Shown: in pieces, positions 17,654 through 25,523 of the stretch | Position numbering within the stretch: position 1 is the stretch's first letter | How the letters are laid out: each line of letters starts with the position of its first letter | Source: DATKJY01 sp964540105 | GTDB taxonomy: Bacteria; Zixibacteria; MSB-5A5; GN15; FEB-12 | DNA length: 64,000 nt | Reading direction: 5' to 3' | Assembly (NCBI GenBank): GCA_964540105.1 | Contig: CAZILL010000001.1 | Location: 744,001 to 808,000, forward strand | Made by a program: the position numbers and the translations under genes | The notes under the pieces: model-generated | What the model was told of the DNA's origin: nothing | Database searches by the model: none | The model's input: the letters and a program-made list of their open reading frames with translations, nothing else

Positions 17654-19861
17654 TTAAGCCAGCTGAAGCTTGTTGAGTCGCAGCGAGTTTGTCACGACGA
17701 ACAGCGAGGACAGCGACATCGCCAACGCGGCGATCATCGGCGACAGTGTTAATCCCCAGAGCGGATAGAAGAGGCCGGCTGCCAGCGGAATCGCCAGAAC
17801 ATTGTATGCAAATGCCCAGAACAGATTCTGCCTGATGACCTTCATCGTCTCACGAGAGACTGCGAACATCCTCAGCAGCAGGGAAAGCTCTGCCCCCACG
17901 AGAACAACATCGGCAGCTTCAAGGGCAACGTCAGTCCCGCTCCCGATTGCGATCCCGACATCCGCAGTTGCCAGGGCAGGAGCGTCATTGATCCCATCGC
18001 CGACCATGGCCACGACATGACCGGCACGTTGATATGATTGCACAAACAGACTCTTCTGTTCAGGTCGCACATCGCTTTCGTACTGCTCCAAACCAAGGGA
18101 CTCTGCTACACCCGCCGCCGTAAGGCGATTGTCGCCCGAAAGCATCGTAACCAAGGGCATCGTCCCCTTCAAGTGGGTGATGACTTCGCGGGCATCCCCA
18201 CGAACCCGATCGGCCAGGGCGATAAGACCGATCGCCCGACTACCAAACGCTACAAACACGACCGTTCGACCTCGTTCCATTTCGTTAGTGGCCTGGTCCT
18301 GCAGGCTGCCGAGCGCCACCTTCTCAGCTTCCATCAGAGCGCCATTGCCGACCAGCACACGCTTGCCGTTCATCGTAGCTGAGATGCCGAATCCGGGCAG
18401 GTTGATAACATCGGTCACCGGCTCCGAAGCCAACTGAAGGCTCGTCATGTACCTGGCCACGGCTCGACCTATCGGATGCTCGGAAAGCTGCTCGAGTGAC
18501 CCGCTCGCTCTGACCACCTGTTCTGCCGTATGGTCGGCCGACGGAATCGTCGCAACCACATCGAGTATTCCATGAGTCAGCGTTCCAGTCTTGTCAAACA
18601 CGACTGCACTCGATCGGGAGATGCTCTCCAGGATGTCTCCACCTTTTATAATGATCCCTGCGCGGGCCGCGCGTCCGGTTCCGGCCAGAACAGCGGTCGG
18701 TGTAGCCAGCCCCAATGCGCACGGACAGGCGATGATCAGCACCGAAATGACCGATTTGATCATGAGCGGGTTCCCCGGCGCAAAAACACACCAAGCCAGC
18801 AAGGTGATCGCGGCCAATGTGGCTACGACAGGCACAAATATACCGGCTACTCGATCAGCCAGTTTCTGCACCGGCGCCTTGGCGGTTTGGGCATCGGAGA
18901 CCAGCCTGATGACAGTCGCCAAATAACTCCGCTCACCTGAAGCAGTTACCTTCATCCGGAAGGGGCTGTTACCATTGAGGGAACCTCCAATGACGAAATC
19001 GCCGACCTTTCTGTCCTGAGGAACCGATTCTCCGGTGAGCATCGATTCGTCAATAGCCGCGGTCCCTTCTGTAACGACGCCATCGGCGGCCAAGCGCTCT
19101 CCGGGACGTACGAGCAGTGTCATGCCAAACTGAGCGGACGAAGGATCGATCTCTATCTCCACCCCGTTGATAATCGCGGTGACCTTCGAGGGACGCAGTT
19201 TCATCATTTCGCTTATGGCCTCGCTGGCCCGCCCTTTGGCGCGCGCTTCCAGATATCGTCCAAGCAGGATGAGGGTGATGATCATCCCTGCCGACTCGAA
19301 GTACAGTTCATGATGGTGACCAACTCCCCCTCGCAGGATTGTCCAGAGACTCCAGCCGTAGGCGGAGCATGTCCCCAGAGCGATCAATGAGTTCATATTG
19401 GCGTGAAGATGAACTGTTTGCCTCGCTGTGTCCGAAATGATGCTCCGTCCCGCGACGAAAACCAATGCTCCGGAGAGAATCGCCTGCAGCCAGACGCTCA
19501 AATCCCGGGGGACCACGAATTGCTCACTAAACATAGGCCACATGGATAGATACATGAGAGGAACAGTCAGGATCAGGGCCAGGGCAAATCGACGCCGTGA
19601 GAGAGTCGTTTCGCGGCTGTTCATCTGGAGAATGTCTTGCCTCCCCTCAGTCGCCGTGTACCCGAGCTCTCTGATCTTGTCGACGATCTGACTCTGGTCT
19701 AGGCGGGCGCGATCATACAGCACTGTTGCCTGACCGGTCGCAAGGTTCACCTGGCACCGGGAAACTCCGGCGAACTCCCTAAGCCCCTTCTCGATGGACG
19801 CTACGCAACTCGCGCAGTGCATCCCATCAATCTTGAGCTTCAGCTCATTCGGTTTGCTCAT
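17654..19861 (-). CDS. copA: Cu(I)-exporting P1B-type ATPase
   Basis: 735 residues. One N-terminal heavy-metal-associated domain has the GMHCASC copper site; membrane helices follow. It has TGES (actuator), the transmembrane ACPCALG metal site, the DKTGTLT phosphorylation loop, SEHPIG of the nucleotide domain, and GDGINDAPALA. Transmembrane residues YN (AFAYNVLAIP) and MSLSS near the end are those of the Cu+ subclass (P1B-1). It exports cytoplasmic copper. The frame begins at a GTG at 19900, but ATG at 19859-19861 directly before the metal-binding domain is the better start. No CopZ or copper regulator is adjacent. Confidence 0.92.
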   Translation of the reverse strand: MSKPNELKLKIDGMHCASCVASIEKGLREFAGVSRCQVNLATGQATVLYDRARLDQSQIVDKIRELGYTATEGRQDILQMNSRETTLSRRRFALALILTVPLMYLSMWPMFSEQFVVPRDLSVWLQAILSGALVFVAGRSIISDTARQTVHLHANMNSLIALGTCSAYGWSLWTILRGGVGHHHELYFESAGMIITLILLGRYLEARAKGRASEAISEMMKLRPSKVTAIINGVEIEIDPSSAQFGMTLLVRPGERLAADGVVTEGTAAIDESMLTGESVPQDRKVGDFVIGGSLNGNSPFRMKVTASGERSYLATVIRLVSDAQTAKAPVQKLADRVAGIFVPVVATLAAITLLAWCVFAPGNPLMIKSVISVLIIACPCALGLATPTAVLAGTGRAARAGIIIKGGDILESISRSSAVVFDKTGTLTHGILDVVATIPSADHTAEQVVRASGSLEQLSEHPIGRAVARYMTSLQLASEPVTDVINLPGFGISATMNGKRVLVGNGALMEAEKVALGSLQDQATNEMERGRTVVFVAFGSRAIGLIALADRVRGDAREVITHLKGTMPLVTMLSGDNRLTAAGVAESLGLEQYESDVRPEQKSLFVQSYQRAGHVVAMVGDGINDAPALATADVGIAIGSGTDVALEAADVVLVGAELSLLLRMFAVSRETMKVIRQNLFWAFAYNVLAIPLAAGLFYPLWGLTLSPMIAALAMSLSSLFVVTNSLRLNKLQLA

Positions 19862-19980
19862 GGCAAGACAATATAGGGAAGTGGGACCGAATTCCCCCAC
19901 AAAAACAGGGACCTGCTGAGACCGCCGACCTGTCAGTGGGAACCTGATATCGACTTAGAAGCTCGTGTTCCTCGGACAAG

Positions 19981-20007
19981 AAAAAAGCCGCCCGGAAGGG
20001 GCGGCTT
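19981..20007 (-). terminator. Rho-independent terminator after the M23 gene
   Basis: A perfect nine-base-pair stem (AAGCCGCCC/GGGCGGCTT) with a five-base loop. On the minus strand it is followed by a run of six T, so it ends the M23 peptidase transcript 26 bases after its stop. Confidence 0.88.
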
Positions 20008-20032
20008 TGGAATCATCAGGTACAAAACAGGA

Positions 20033-20938
20033 TCACAAACCTGTCAAAATGAACTCTCGCGGATTGACATGGGACCCATTGCGCAGGACTTCGTAGTGGA
20101 CATGTGGACCGGTAGAGTACCCCGTAGAACCGACCAGTCCGATCACATCGCCGCGGTTTACCGACTGTCCGACACGAGCGATGAGCTTCAACATATGCCC
20201 GTAGCGAGTGACATAGCCGAAACCATGGTCGATCTCGATCAGATTGCCCATTCCACCGCGGTCGGTCCCCGAGAAAATCACCTTGCCAGAGGCGGTGGCA
20301 ACGATTGGCGAGCCCGGACGGTTGGCGATGTCAACCCCTCGGTGCATCTGCTGATAGCCAGTGAACGGGTCATACTGTCGCCCGAATCCACGCGAGAAAT
20401 ACCCTTGAGTTGGGCAGATGGTCGGGGTTCGATCGAGCCGGTCACGAAGACCTTGGAGAGCAGATTCGACCTGGGCGAACTTCTGGAGCTCGAACTCCGA
20501 CAGCTTCAGCAGATGATCAACCTGCGATTCAGTGGCTGCAGCGAGCTTCTCCCCGTCGGTCATTTCCGTAAACCTCAGAGGTCGTGGGCCGCCAGTTCCC
20601 AACTGGCGCTCACTGTTGCTTATCTCCGGAAGATTGAAAATCGTCCGAATAGCGATCTCCTTTGAAACCAACTGGTCAAAGCGGGCATCGGCTTCTGCCA
20701 GAGACCAGCGTATTTTCTCATACTTTTCCATGAGAAACTGGTTTTCGGTCTTCAGACGACTCAATTCCCCCTGGCTGACCCGGTTGTCAAGGAATTCAGA
20801 CAGGAGGAAGAATATCGCGGCAAATACAGTCAGCGCGATCGCCGGAACGCCATACAGCCAGATCCGTCTGATGCTGAATTGCCGGCACGCTTCCTTTGAA
20901 TTGGACAAAAACCACAGAGTTATTCTGTTTTTCAACAT
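20033..20938 (-). CDS. Membrane-anchored M23 peptidase (LytM domain)
   Basis: 301 residues. A short cytoplasmic N-terminus is followed by one membrane helix (about 28-47), then a coiled coil (about 52-100), and a C-terminal LytM/M23 domain with HRGVDIA (zinc His and Asp) and HVHYEV (catalytic and zinc His). Both motifs are intact, so it is likely an active peptidoglycan endopeptidase, although similar proteins can act as activators. It is a single-gene unit ended by the terminator at 19981-20007. Confidence 0.93.
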   Translation of the reverse strand: MLKNRITLWFLSNSKEACRQFSIRRIWLYGVPAIALTVFAAIFFLLSEFLDNRVSQGELSRLKTENQFLMEKYEKIRWSLAEADARFDQLVSKEIAIRTIFNLPEISNSERQLGTGGPRPLRFTEMTDGEKLAAATESQVDHLLKLSEFELQKFAQVESALQGLRDRLDRTPTICPTQGYFSRGFGRQYDPFTGYQQMHRGVDIANRPGSPIVATASGKVIFSGTDRGGMGNLIEIDHGFGYVTRYGHMLKLIARVGQSVNRGDVIGLVGSTGYSTGPHVHYEVLRNGSHVNPREFILTGL

Positions 20939-21077
20939 CCCAAGAACCTTCCTATCCCAAATAAAAGAGCAAGGACCCGTCCCCCGGCAGTCCTCATGGG
21001 AAGCGGCAGAGCGTAGTCAAGGCGCCAAGCTAGGGCGGCTCAATACGGGTGTCAAGCGAAAAACTACCCGGCGCTTC

Positions 21078-21599
21078 CTACTTGATGAGAACGTACTCTT
21101 TCTTCAGAATCTTGTTCACAATCTTGGCTAACTTGTCTCCATCAAGAGTCTGCAGGCTGTACAAATGCCAATATGTCTTTCTCGGCAAACCCACAGTTCT
21201 TCGTCTTGTATTCGGCACAGCATCGCCCTCGATTCTCGTCTCTGCCTGCTCGAGACAACAGTTGGGAGTTCGCCATACTGTTTCTATCGGGCACGGCAAG
21301 AAAACATTAACAGTTCTGACAGGGTACCGCAGAAGACGTGCCATCGCGTGACCGGCATTCTCGTTGATGCGTGGATATATTATCACGTTGTGGTATAACA
21401 AGATAATGTCTCGCGGTTGACAGGGTCTTTCCCACCGACCTGTGAATAGCTGTTCAGAGTATGGCCTACTGTCCATCTTCCCCACATCGTGGTGGAACAG
21501 ATCAAGCGATGGAATCTCCCAAAAGCCGCTTCTCTCGGTTTGTCCTGTCGCATGTAGGTTGACCGGAACTCCAAAGTCGAATAGATTGTCCGGGCGCAT
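21078..21599 (-). CDS. Hypothetical protein
   Basis: An open frame of 173 residues from ATG at 21597-21599 (open to 21626). The C-terminal part (LDGDKLAKIVNKILKKEYV) looks like a genuine helical, lysine-rich protein end, and the middle (DIILLYHNVIIYPRINENAG) is also protein-like. There is no signal peptide and no recognised family. The first ATG has no ribosome-binding site, and the divergent dehydrogenase gene begins only 17 bases away. The true start may be further inside, for example ATG at residue 42. Existence is moderately supported. Confidence 0.45.
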   Translation of the reverse strand: MRPDNLFDFGVPVNLHATGQTERSGFWEIPSLDLFHHDVGKMDSRPYSEQLFTGRWERPCQPRDIILLYHNVIIYPRINENAGHAMARLLRYPVRTVNVFLPCPIETVWRTPNCCLEQAETRIEGDAVPNTRRRTVGLPRKTYWHLYSLQTLDGDKLAKIVNKILKKEYVLIK

Positions 21600-21616
21600 G
21601 ATAGAAAGGAATTGAT

Positions 21617-22378
21617 ATGAGCTCACTTGCGAACAAGACAGTATTCATAACCGGTGCATCTTCGGGAATAGGCCAGTCCACAGCCAGGAAGTTCTCGGAC
21701 CTTGGGGCTCGATTGATTCTGGCGGCGCGGAGGGGGGATCGACTCCAGAAGCTGGCTAGCCAGCTTCTCTCGGAAGTCCTTGTCGTCGAGCTCGATATTC
21801 GGAACCGAGCGGCTGTCGATACCGCAGTCAGAGGGCTGGGGACAAAGTGGCAGGAAATTGACATCCTCGTCAACAACGCTGGCTTGGGAAGAGGCCTGGA
21901 TAAGATCTACGAAGGGAATCCAAAGGCCTGGGACGAGATGATTGACACTAACCTCAAGGGACTCTTATATATAAGTAGGGCGATCATACCGGGTATGGTT
22001 GCGCGCTCGAAGGGGCATATCATCAACATTGGCTCAATTGCTGGGCACGAACTCTATCCAGGTGGGAATGTCTACTGCGCTACCAAGCATGCGGTCGATG
22101 CTATCACAAGGGGGATGCTTATGGATCTGGTCGATACCCCAATCCGCGTTTCAACTGTTGACCCTGGGCTGGTTCAGACTGACTTTTCTGAAGTTCGCTT
22201 TTACGGGGATTCGGAGAGAGCTCAAAAAGTGTATCAGGGCTACAAGCCTCTCAGCCCGGAAGATATCGCGGAAGCTGTTGTCTGGATAGCAGGTCGCCCG
22301 GATCATGTCCAGGTGGCGCAGATGATCATCTTCCCGACAGCTCAAGGCTCGGCCATGATCACCCACAAGAAGAGCTGA
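21617..22378 (+). CDS. Short-chain dehydrogenase, YdfG-like
   Basis: 253 residues, a classical SDR. The cofactor motif is TGASSGIGQ near residue 13, with RRGDR after the second strand suggesting NADP(H). It also has NNAGLG, catalytic Ser in NIGSIAG, Tyr and Lys in YCATKHA, and PGLVQTDFSEVRF. The end (FYGDSERAQKVYQGYKPLSPEDIAE) matches the pattern of E. coli YdfG, an NADP-dependent 3-hydroxy acid/L-allo-threonine dehydrogenase, so that activity is likely. AAAGGAA lies upstream of the ATG. It is probably a single-gene unit. Confidence 0.92.
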   Translation: MSSLANKTVFITGASSGIGQSTARKFSDLGARLILAARRGDRLQKLASQLLSEVLVVELDIRNRAAVDTAVRGLGTKWQEIDILVNNAGLGRGLDKIYEGNPKAWDEMIDTNLKGLLYISRAIIPGMVARSKGHIINIGSIAGHELYPGGNVYCATKHAVDAITRGMLMDLVDTPIRVSTVDPGLVQTDFSEVRFYGDSERAQKVYQGYKPLSPEDIAEAVVWIAGRPDHVQVAQMIIFPTAQGSAMITHKKS

Positions 22379-22418
22379 TAGTGCACTCAGAGGTATTAGT
22401 GCGTAACCTTCAGTAGTT

Positions 22419-23831
22419 TCACAGATTGTAATACAGCTCGAATTCATGGGGTGTCGGACGAATTCGAATGGCGTCGACTTCCTTCCGCTTTAGCCTGATC
22501 CAGTGCTCGAGAAGATCTTCTGTGAACACTCCGCCTTCCAGCAGATAGTTGTTGTCCATTTGGAGAGCGTTGAGGGTTTTGGTCAGCGAGGTTGGAAGCT
22601 GGTGAATCCTGGCGAAATCTTCCGGGGGGAGAGTCTCGAGATTCACATTGTGAGGCAATCCGGGGTCGATTTTCCTCCTAATGCCATCCAAGCCCGCCAT
22701 GAGCATAGCCGGGAAGGCCAGGTATGGATTCATGGTTCCATCGGGAGGGCGAAATTCAAAGCGCATGGTGTCAGGATTCCGCTGGTACCCAGGTATGCGG
22801 ATGCAGGCTGTTCGATTCCCTACGGAGAAGGTCCCGGCGACCGGAGCTTCAAATCCAGGCACGAGTCGCTTGAAGGAGTTTGTCGAAGGGTTCGTAAATG
22901 CTAAAATCGAATCGACGTGCTCGAGCAATCCGCCTATATAATGTAGCCCCAGCTGCGACATGCCGCCCGGACCACTCTTGTCATAAAAAAGCGACGTCTT
23001 ACCATCGGATAGGTATTGGTGTACATGGAGTCCCGATCCAGGTTCAGTGAAGAGCGGTTTGGGCATGAAGGTGGCTGACTTCTTCTCGCGCATGCACTGA
23101 TTCTTGATGATGTACTTAATGATCATCGCCCGGTCAGCCATTTTCAAGAGAGGCGCGAACTTCACCTCGATTTCATGTTGGCCGGAACCTCCGACCTCGT
23201 GGTGGTGATACTTCAACTCTACTCCGACTTCTGCCAACATAGAGGAGATCTGGGAGCGCAGATTGAAGGTCCGATCCAACGGAGGCGCAGCATGGTAGCC
23301 TTGCTTGTGCGGGATCTTGTAGCCCAGACTCTCTTCGTCTCCACCAGCGTTCCACGATGCTTCGGCGGAGTCGAGGTCATAAAACGCCGAGTCCGGCCCC
23401 TGAAAGAAATTGACCTTGTCGAAAACATAGAATTCGAACTCAGGGCCCATGACGGCGGTTGCGCCATTGAGTGTTCGGGAAAGAAAGCGCTCGGCGTCTG
23501 CTGAGACTCGGCGAGGATTTCGCGAAAACGGACTGACCTTCTCGCCGGAATCCATGATATCGCTGATAAAGGAAATAGTCGGGCGATCGAAGAACGGATC
23601 GATGAAACGAGTGGTCGGGTCGGGCAGCATGATCATGTCACCACGCTCAATCGAGGAAAACCCCGGCAGCGACGAACCATCAACTCCAACGCCTGTCTCA
23701 AACAACTCCTTGTTCAAGGATGAAACGGGCAAGGTTATATGGTGCCAGAAGCCGGGTAAGTCGGAGCATTTGATGTCGACAAACTCGATGTTCTTCTCTT
23801 TCACCAACCGGTCAATCTGCTCTAAGTTCAC
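22419..23831 (-). CDS. glnA: Type I glutamine synthetase
   Basis: 470 residues, the usual GSI length. It makes glutamine from glutamate, ammonia and ATP. Landmarks are GVGVDGSSLPGFSSIE (N-terminal beta-grasp), MGPEFEFYVFD and GQHEIEVKF (metal ligands), GSGLHVHQ, the loop NPSTNSFKRLVPG, and RFEFRPPDG. In the C-terminal region the E. coli segment NLYDLPPEE, whose Tyr is adenylylated, reads NLETLPPED here, so the adenylylation tyrosine is replaced by Glu. The start is GTG at 23829-23831 with AAGGGA upstream. A strong promoter lies at 23868-23896. Confidence 0.96.
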   Translation of the reverse strand: MNLEQIDRLVKEKNIEFVDIKCSDLPGFWHHITLPVSSLNKELFETGVGVDGSSLPGFSSIERGDMIMLPDPTTRFIDPFFDRPTISFISDIMDSGEKVSPFSRNPRRVSADAERFLSRTLNGATAVMGPEFEFYVFDKVNFFQGPDSAFYDLDSAEASWNAGGDEESLGYKIPHKQGYHAAPPLDRTFNLRSQISSMLAEVGVELKYHHHEVGGSGQHEIEVKFAPLLKMADRAMIIKYIIKNQCMREKKSATFMPKPLFTEPGSGLHVHQYLSDGKTSLFYDKSGPGGMSQLGLHYIGGLLEHVDSILAFTNPSTNSFKRLVPGFEAPVAGTFSVGNRTACIRIPGYQRNPDTMRFEFRPPDGTMNPYLAFPAMLMAGLDGIRRKIDPGLPHNVNLETLPPEDFARIHQLPTSLTKTLNALQMDNNYLLEGGVFTEDLLEHWIRLKRKEVDAIRIRPTPHEFELYYNL

Positions 23832-23867
23832 ATTATTTCCCTTGCAAGGTTGTGATACATTTCACAT

Positions 23868-23896
23868 ATCATAACAGACCTCTGCGGGATTGGCAA
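23868..23896 (-). promoter_or_regulatory. Sigma-70-type promoter of glnA
   Basis: On the minus strand TTGCCA (23891-23896) and TATGAT (23868-23873) are separated by 17 bases, each five of six to consensus. The predicted start is about 30 bases before the GTG. I see no sigma-54 -24/-12 pattern here. Confidence 0.7.
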
Positions 23897-23956
23897 GGTT
23901 TTCAAGCAAGCCGTGATCGCTCAGGCACGACCGAGGAGGTAGGAATGGGAGCCTCT

Positions 23957-24850
23957 TTATTGCCTCCGCACGACCAGCAGAATGCCGATGAGTATCATCA
24001 CCGCACCGGCAATGATCATCGGGGTGAGCGTCTCGTCATAGAACATGACGCCAATCAGAATCGCGACCAGGGGAGTGACAAAGGCGATGTATGAGACGGT
24101 CACCGCCCGAGAATGAATGAGCAGCCAATAGTAACCAAGAAACGCGATGACAGTCCCGAATAACGCCAGATAGAGGATCGATTCCACAGAACGTGCTGAC
24201 ACGATGCTGTCCGACCAGTTTTCAAAGCAGACTGCGGCAACAGTGATTGCCAATCCTCCCAAGGCCATCTGCACTATTGCCGAGACATAGATGCTCTCTT
24301 TTGCGTGATGACGTTTATGTAGGATGAGGCCGTAGGCTGCACAGAACGAGGCGACGACGACAAGGAGAGTCCCGAGGAAAATGTCACCAGAAACCTGCAG
24401 AGAGTTGTATGAGATGACCACAACACCCATAAATCCGAAGATCAGGCCGAGCCACTCGCGAGTCGAAATCGTCTCAGCCTTTGAGCCAGTGGCAGTCAGA
24501 AAGGCTACGAAGAACGGAAAAGAGCCGAACAAGATGGCGGCGAGGGATGAGTCGATATAGGTCTCGCCAAAGTAGACACACGCATAACTGGCCCCGTACA
24601 TGAAGAGCCCGGGATAACCAAGCCGGAAAAGGTCACGAAAGCTCTTCGGGTATCTCTCCCTTCGGATGATGGTAATGACCGCCAGGATGATTATTGCGAC
24701 GGCGAAACGAATTGCCGCGGCGTGAAGCGGTGGGGCTGAAGAGAGCCCGATTTTGATTGCGACCCAAGTGGAGCCCCAGATGAGACAGAGGACAGCGTAG
24801 ATGAGTACCGACACGCGGGGCAATAACGAGATTGCGCACAGTGATGTCAA
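23957..24850 (-). CDS. EamA-family (drug/metabolite) transporter
   Basis: About 290 residues with ten predicted membrane helices in two EamA repeats. The first repeat opens AVLCLIWGSTWVAIKIG, the usual signature; the second begins near GDIFLGTLLVVVASFCAAYG. Members export small metabolites or amino acids; the substrate cannot be predicted. The start is uncertain: the frame opens with TTG at 24850 inside a TTGACA, and GTG at 24812-24814 would give MSVLIYAVLCL, a natural start for the family. It lies divergent from the HTH-DUF2087 gene, which might regulate it. Confidence 0.88.
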   Translation of the reverse strand: MTSLCAISLLPRVSVLIYAVLCLIWGSTWVAIKIGLSSAPPLHAAAIRFAVAIIILAVITIIRRERYPKSFRDLFRLGYPGLFMYGASYACVYFGETYIDSSLAAILFGSFPFFVAFLTATGSKAETISTREWLGLIFGFMGVVVISYNSLQVSGDIFLGTLLVVVASFCAAYGLILHKRHHAKESIYVSAIVQMALGGLAITVAAVCFENWSDSIVSARSVESILYLALFGTVIAFLGYYWLLIHSRAVTVSYIAFVTPLVAILIGVMFYDETLTPMIIAGAVMILIGILLVVRRQ

Positions 24851-24995
24851 ATCAAACAGCGTGACGGTTTTATGTTGAATCCATCATTAGAATTGGATAA
24901 AATACGTATAGATCAATATATGAAATACTGCCAGATACTACTTGACAATACGATATGCTCCTATAGTTTCAGGTGCAACACGAGGAGAGTTAAGT

Positions 24996-25463
24996 GTGAA
25001 TAGAGAGGCCATGATTAGAAACACGGAGTTCTTCACGACTTCAGAGCTTGCGGAAAAGCTGAAGATGAATGTTCAGGTCATTACCCGCAAAGTTCAGGCA
25101 GGGGAGATCCTTGCGTACAAGATCGGCAAGGATTGGCGGATACCAGACCACTCTGTCCATCAATGGCTGGAGCGCCACTCGAATCGGAACGGGGACAACC
25201 TGAAGCAGAAGATCGTGAACAACTTCGTCAAAGGGGAACATATCGAAATTCTGCCCGCCCAGCGGAGTAAGCGCAAGTATTTGCTGGAGTATATTCTCGC
25301 CCAATTCGAACCGAATCGTGTCTACTCGGAGGATGAGACGAACAAGATCATCGGGCGGCACCACGAGGACTTCTGCACCGTACGGCGCGAATTCATCGCG
25401 GAGAAGATGATGGATCGCGTTGACGGCAAATATCGCCGTCGTACCGGCTACAAATTCTCCTAA
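24996..25463 (+). CDS. HTH DNA-binding protein with DUF2087 domain
   Basis: 155 residues. An excisionase/MerR-like helix-turn-helix (about 10-55) reads FFTTSELAEKLK, then VITRKVQAGEILAYKIGKDWRI with its wing, then HQWLERH. A DUF2087 domain (about 75-150) follows with AQRSKRKYLLEYILAQFEPNRVYSE-like spacing, NKIIGRHHEDFCTVRREFI and the final YRRRTGYKF. DUF2087 is a basic domain found with small regulators. GTG at 24996 is chosen over ATG at 25011 because GAGGAGAG sits seven bases before it. The 145-base AT-rich region upstream is shared with the divergent transporter. Confidence 0.8.
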   Translation: MNREAMIRNTEFFTTSELAEKLKMNVQVITRKVQAGEILAYKIGKDWRIPDHSVHQWLERHSNRNGDNLKQKIVNNFVKGEHIEILPAQRSKRKYLLEYILAQFEPNRVYSEDETNKIIGRHHEDFCTVRREFIAEKMMDRVDGKYRRRTGYKFS

Positions 25464-25523
25464 GCGAAATCCTACAAGTCGGTCTGAAGCAACGAGCCAT
25501 CGCCTCTTGCCCCCGTCATGCGC

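Noticed and set aside
24942..24995. TTG at 24942 as start of the HTH-DUF2087 gene
   Set aside because: It is part of a TTGACA promoter-like element with no ribosome-binding site, while GTG at 24996 has a strong one.
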